From: Novosphingobium umbonatum
Lineage (GTDB): Bacteria; Pseudomonadota; Alphaproteobacteria; Sphingomonadales; Sphingomonadaceae
Reading direction: 5' to 3'
NCBI RefSeq assembly: GCF_004005905.1
Contig: NZ_SACO01000001.1
Location: forward strand, 372,001-436,000
Length of the DNA stretch: 64,000 nt
The position numbers and the translations under genes were made by a program. The notes under the pieces are model-generated. The model was not told where the DNA came from and searched no databases. It saw only the letters and a list, made by a program, of their open reading frames with translations. Of the stretch, positions 61,509-64,000 are shown piece by piece (the first letter of the stretch is position 1; the number at the start of each line of letters is the position of its first letter).

Positions 61509-62423
61509 TCAGGCCTCGATCACGCGAATGGCAATGGCTGCCGCCGCCGAACGCTTTTCCACGCCCAGCTTCACATAAATGCGCTCCAGATGCTTTTGCA
61601 CGGTGCGCGGGCTGATATCCAGCACATCGCTGATGTCATTGCTGGCCTTGCCATAGCCCACCCATAGCAACACTTCGGCCTCGCGCTGGGTCAGGTCCAG
61701 TTGATCGCGCAGGCGGGCCACATTCTGGTCATGGCTCACCTCATTGAGGCGGATCAGCACTTCATTTTCGCGATATTGCGCGATCACCACCAGTTCGAGC
61801 GAATCGTCGCCATAATCGGCCTTGATCGCCGAACCGGGCCGCGCGCCACGTTGCAGCAGGCGCTCCACCTGCAAGGCCACTTGCGGCGGCAGGCCTGCCT
61901 CACGGTCCCAATCGGGCGCAATGCGGCCAATCGCCTGTTCGGCGCGCGGGGTGCACCACAGCATCCGGCCCTGCGCGTCGGTGGCCATCATCAGGCGGCC
62001 GGTGGCGTCAAGGCTGGCCACGCTGGCATGCATGGCGCGGCTCTGCGTCATATGCACCCGCACGCGCGCGATCAGTTCCATCAGATTGACCGGCTTGCGC
62101 ACATAATCCACGCCGCCCACCTCAAAGGCTTCGACGACATGCTCGCTCTCGGTCAGGCCGGTCATGAAAATGACGGGAATATTGGCCCATTCGCTGCGCG
62201 CCTTGATGCGGGCGGTGGTTTCAAACCCGTCGAGCCCGGGCATCATCGCATCCATCAGGATCAGATCGGGCAGGATATGGCCCAAAGTATCCAGCGCCGC
62301 CTGCCCCGACGTGGCGACAAGCACGCTCAATTCCGCGCCTTCCAACGCGGCGGTCAACATGCGCAGCGAATCAGGCTCATCATCAACAACCAGCACGGTC
62401 TGCGTGTGGACAGGGAGCGACAT
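61509..62423 (-). CDS. LuxR-type response regulator
   Basis: The 304-residue protein has a receiver (Asp14/15, phospho-Asp58 in LILMDAMMPGLDG, Lys in VRKPVNL), a middle PAS-like segment (about 130-215) and a C-terminal LuxR HTH (LTQREAEVLLWVGYGKASND, ISPRTVQKHLERIY). It is encoded four bases after the hybrid kinase and is presumably its partner. It may control the neighbouring TonB/RidA genes. Confidence 0.88.
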   Translation of the reverse strand: MSLPVHTQTVLVVDDEPDSLRMLTAALEGAELSVLVATSGQAALDTLGHILPDLILMDAMMPGLDGFETTARIKARSEWANIPVIFMTGLTESEHVVEAFEVGGVDYVRKPVNLMELIARVRVHMTQSRAMHASVASLDATGRLMMATDAQGRMLWCTPRAEQAIGRIAPDWDREAGLPPQVALQVERLLQRGARPGSAIKADYGDDSLELVVIAQYRENEVLIRLNEVSHDQNVARLRDQLDLTQREAEVLLWVGYGKASNDISDVLDISPRTVQKHLERIYVKLGVEKRSAAAAIAIRVIEA

Positions 62424-62426
62424 CCC

Positions 62427-64000
62427 TCAGCACTCCTCCAAAATGCGCGACATAGCCGGTAAATCGTAACGATCAAGACAGGCAAAAAGTCGTAGAGCCA
62501 GCTCGGAAGTCTCCGGCTGTTCGGCAAGCAGGCGTATTTCCTGCTCTATGCCGCGCACATAGCCGATGCGCAGCACTTCGCGAAGCCGCTCGGTGGTCAC
62601 AGGGGCCGAGTTACCCACCGAATTCTCGGACAATTTGGCCGCCACCATCAAATCCGCCTGCGCTTCGGGCTGTGCCACGGCTGCCTTGGCGACAACAGGC
62701 GCGCTTTCCGGCTGTGGCGCAGTGGCTTCGGGCCGCGGCACATGGCGCGTAACATCGCCATCCATCCGCCATGCCACATCCAGCAAGCCGCCAATGCCGT
62801 CGATCAAATCATTGAACGCCACCGGCTTGACCAGAAAATGATCATGCACAGCATGGCGCGTTTCGGGGCGATGGAATTCATGGGCATTGGCCGAGAGCAT
62901 CATGATTTTCAGCTCTTCGCCCATCTCGGCGCGCAAATGCTGGGCCACGTCCCAGCCCGACATGCCCGGCAGGCTGATGTCCAGAATGGCCAGATCGAAC
63001 CGCCGCCCGCTTTGCGCCAGCGCCACCGCTGCCTCGCCATGGGGCGCAGCCTCCACCGAGAAGCCAAGTGATTCCAGCAGGCCCGACAGAAAACGGCGCT
63101 GTTCGGCATCATCATCGCAAAGCAGGATCGAGCGGCGCTGGCCTAGATAGCCCACCACCTTGCGCTTGGCCCTTGCCGCACCCTGCACCGCATTTTGGGT
63201 GCCACCATGGGGGGCACTCACCTCGCCCAACATCATGGTCAGGCGGAAACAGGTGCCCGCCAGCGAGGAGGAGGCCAGTTTCAACTGCCCGCCCAACATA
63301 TCGGCAATCGCGCGCGAGATCGACAGGCCCAACCCAGCGCCCGGCCTTGCCAAAGCCTTGTCATCGCCGCCCCGTTCAAAGGGTTCAAAAATCGCCGCCT
63401 GATCTTCCTCGCGGATGCCCGGCCCCGTGTCGCGGACCTCGAAAGTTGCGATCTGACCGCTATAACGCAAATGCAGCGTCACCATACCCTTGTCGGTATA
63501 TTTCACCGCATTGAGCAACAGGTTGAGCAGGATCTGGCGCAGGCGGTTGGGGTCCATCCGCACCACATCGGGCATGCGCCCGCTGGTCTGATAATCGAAA
63601 TCCAAACCCTTGGCGCTGGCCGCAGGGCGCACCATGCACAGGATCTGTTCGATGAAAGGTTCCAACCGCACCGGTTCGGAACGCAGGCGGATCACGCCCG
63701 CCTCGACCTGCGAAATATCGAGCAGGGATTCAACAAGGCTGGTAATATGTTCCGAACAACGGCGGATCACCACCGCCGCATCGGCCGCGCCTGCGCCATT
63801 GTCGCGCTCCATCAACTGGGCATAGCCATAGATGGCGTTGAGCGGCGAGCGGATCTCGTGGCTGACATTGCCCAGATAGCGGCTCTTGGCCAGATTGGCG
63901 GTTTCCGCCGCCTGACAGGCGCGCTGGGCCTGCGCCAAGTCCTGTTGCAAGGCGGCGCGCAGGCGGATCTGATGGCGGCAAAAGGTCAACAGCCCTGCCA
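62427..64000 (-). CDS. hybrid sensor histidine kinase (5' end outside the window)
   Basis: The frame is open to the right edge; about 524 residues are visible. Phospho-acceptor His is in NVSHEIRSPLNAIYGYAQ. The ATP-binding domain has RQILLNLLLNAVKYTDKG, GPGIREEDQ and GAGLGLSISRAIADMLGGQ. The receiver has its phospho-Asp in FDLAILDISLPGMSGWD. A C-terminal tail of about 110 residues follows. The sensor part is missing from view. It pairs with the LuxR regulator downstream. Confidence 0.88.
   Translation of the reverse strand, partial: AGLLTFCRHQIRLRAALQQDLAQAQRACQAAETANLAKSRYLGNVSHEIRSPLNAIYGYAQLMERDNGAGAADAAVVIRRCSEHITSLVESLLDISQVEAGVIRLRSEPVRLEPFIEQILCMVRPAASAKGLDFDYQTSGRMPDVVRMDPNRLRQILLNLLLNAVKYTDKGMVTLHLRYSGQIATFEVRDTGPGIREEDQAAIFEPFERGGDDKALARPGAGLGLSISRAIADMLGGQLKLASSSLAGTCFRLTMMLGEVSAPHGGTQNAVQGAARAKRKVVGYLGQRRSILLCDDDAEQRRFLSGLLESLGFSVEAAPHGEAAVALAQSGRRFDLAILDISLPGMSGWDVAQHLRAEMGEELKIMMLSANAHEFHRPETRHAVHDHFLVKPVAFNDLIDGIGGLLDVAWRMDGDVTRHVPRPEATAPQPESAPVVAKAAVAQPEAQADLMVAAKLSENSVGNSAPVTTERLREVLRIGYVRGIEQEIRLLAEQPETSELALRLFACLDRYDLPAMSRILEEC

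Overview
This window comes from a GC-rich alphaproteobacterium, most likely a sphingomonad such as Novosphingobium. That placement is an inference from codon and protein style, the FnrN-type regulator and the flagellar layout. The window holds almost a whole flagellum and chemotaxis system, followed by a separate TonB-receptor/RidA/two-component locus. No rRNA, tRNA, CRISPR array or intact insertion sequence was seen.

Layout. 1-1841: the start of a leftward gene, an OmpW porin, and an FNR-like oxygen sensor facing it. 1937-9036 (minus): fliA, flhA, a lytic transglycosylase, flgN, flgM, flgA and an unusual MotA/ExbB-like stator pair. 9286-17216 (plus): flgBCDEFGHIJKL. 17269-24233 (plus): motA, motB, a GT2 glycosyltransferase and two tandem O-GlcNAc-transferase-like (TPR-GT41) proteins. 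24431-27410 (minus): three flagellin genes. 27752-43881 (plus): an FlbD-type sigma-54 activator, then fliEFGHIJKLMNOPQR, flhB, fliD and fliS. 44188-46104: an atypical LuxR-type regulator and a CheB-like protein that lacks the catalytic histidine. 46314-55760 (plus): two chemoreceptors, then STAS, cheA, cheR, cheB, cheD, cheY, cheW and a small unknown. 56096-57395: a hypothetical gene and a long AT-richer gap. 57396-64000: two secreted RidA-family proteins flanking a TonB-dependent receptor, then a LuxR response regulator and a hybrid kinase cut by the window edge.

Regulation readable in the DNA. Three good sigma-54 elements (GG-N10-GC) precede flgB, flgA and fliK. The three flagellins share a sigma-28-like element, TTAAA with 15 bases to CCGC, with identical spacing. 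A recurring palindrome, CGGCAA-N4-TTGCCG, and its half sites lie in the flgB, flgM, transglycosylase and flagellin/flbD control regions. They are plausible binding sites (ftr-like) for the FlbD-type activator in the window. The proposed order is FlbD plus sigma-54 for rod and hook genes, then FliA released from FlgM for filament genes.

Most interesting items: the ftr-like palindrome placed inside a flagellin promoter spacer; a second stator pair without a peptidoglycan-binding domain; FliM without the usual CheY-docking peptide; the degenerate CheB; tandem OGT-like enzymes beside the flagellins; two candidate small RNAs with CU-rich (anti-Shine-Dalgarno) loops; and the TonB receptor bracketed by two exported RidA proteins.
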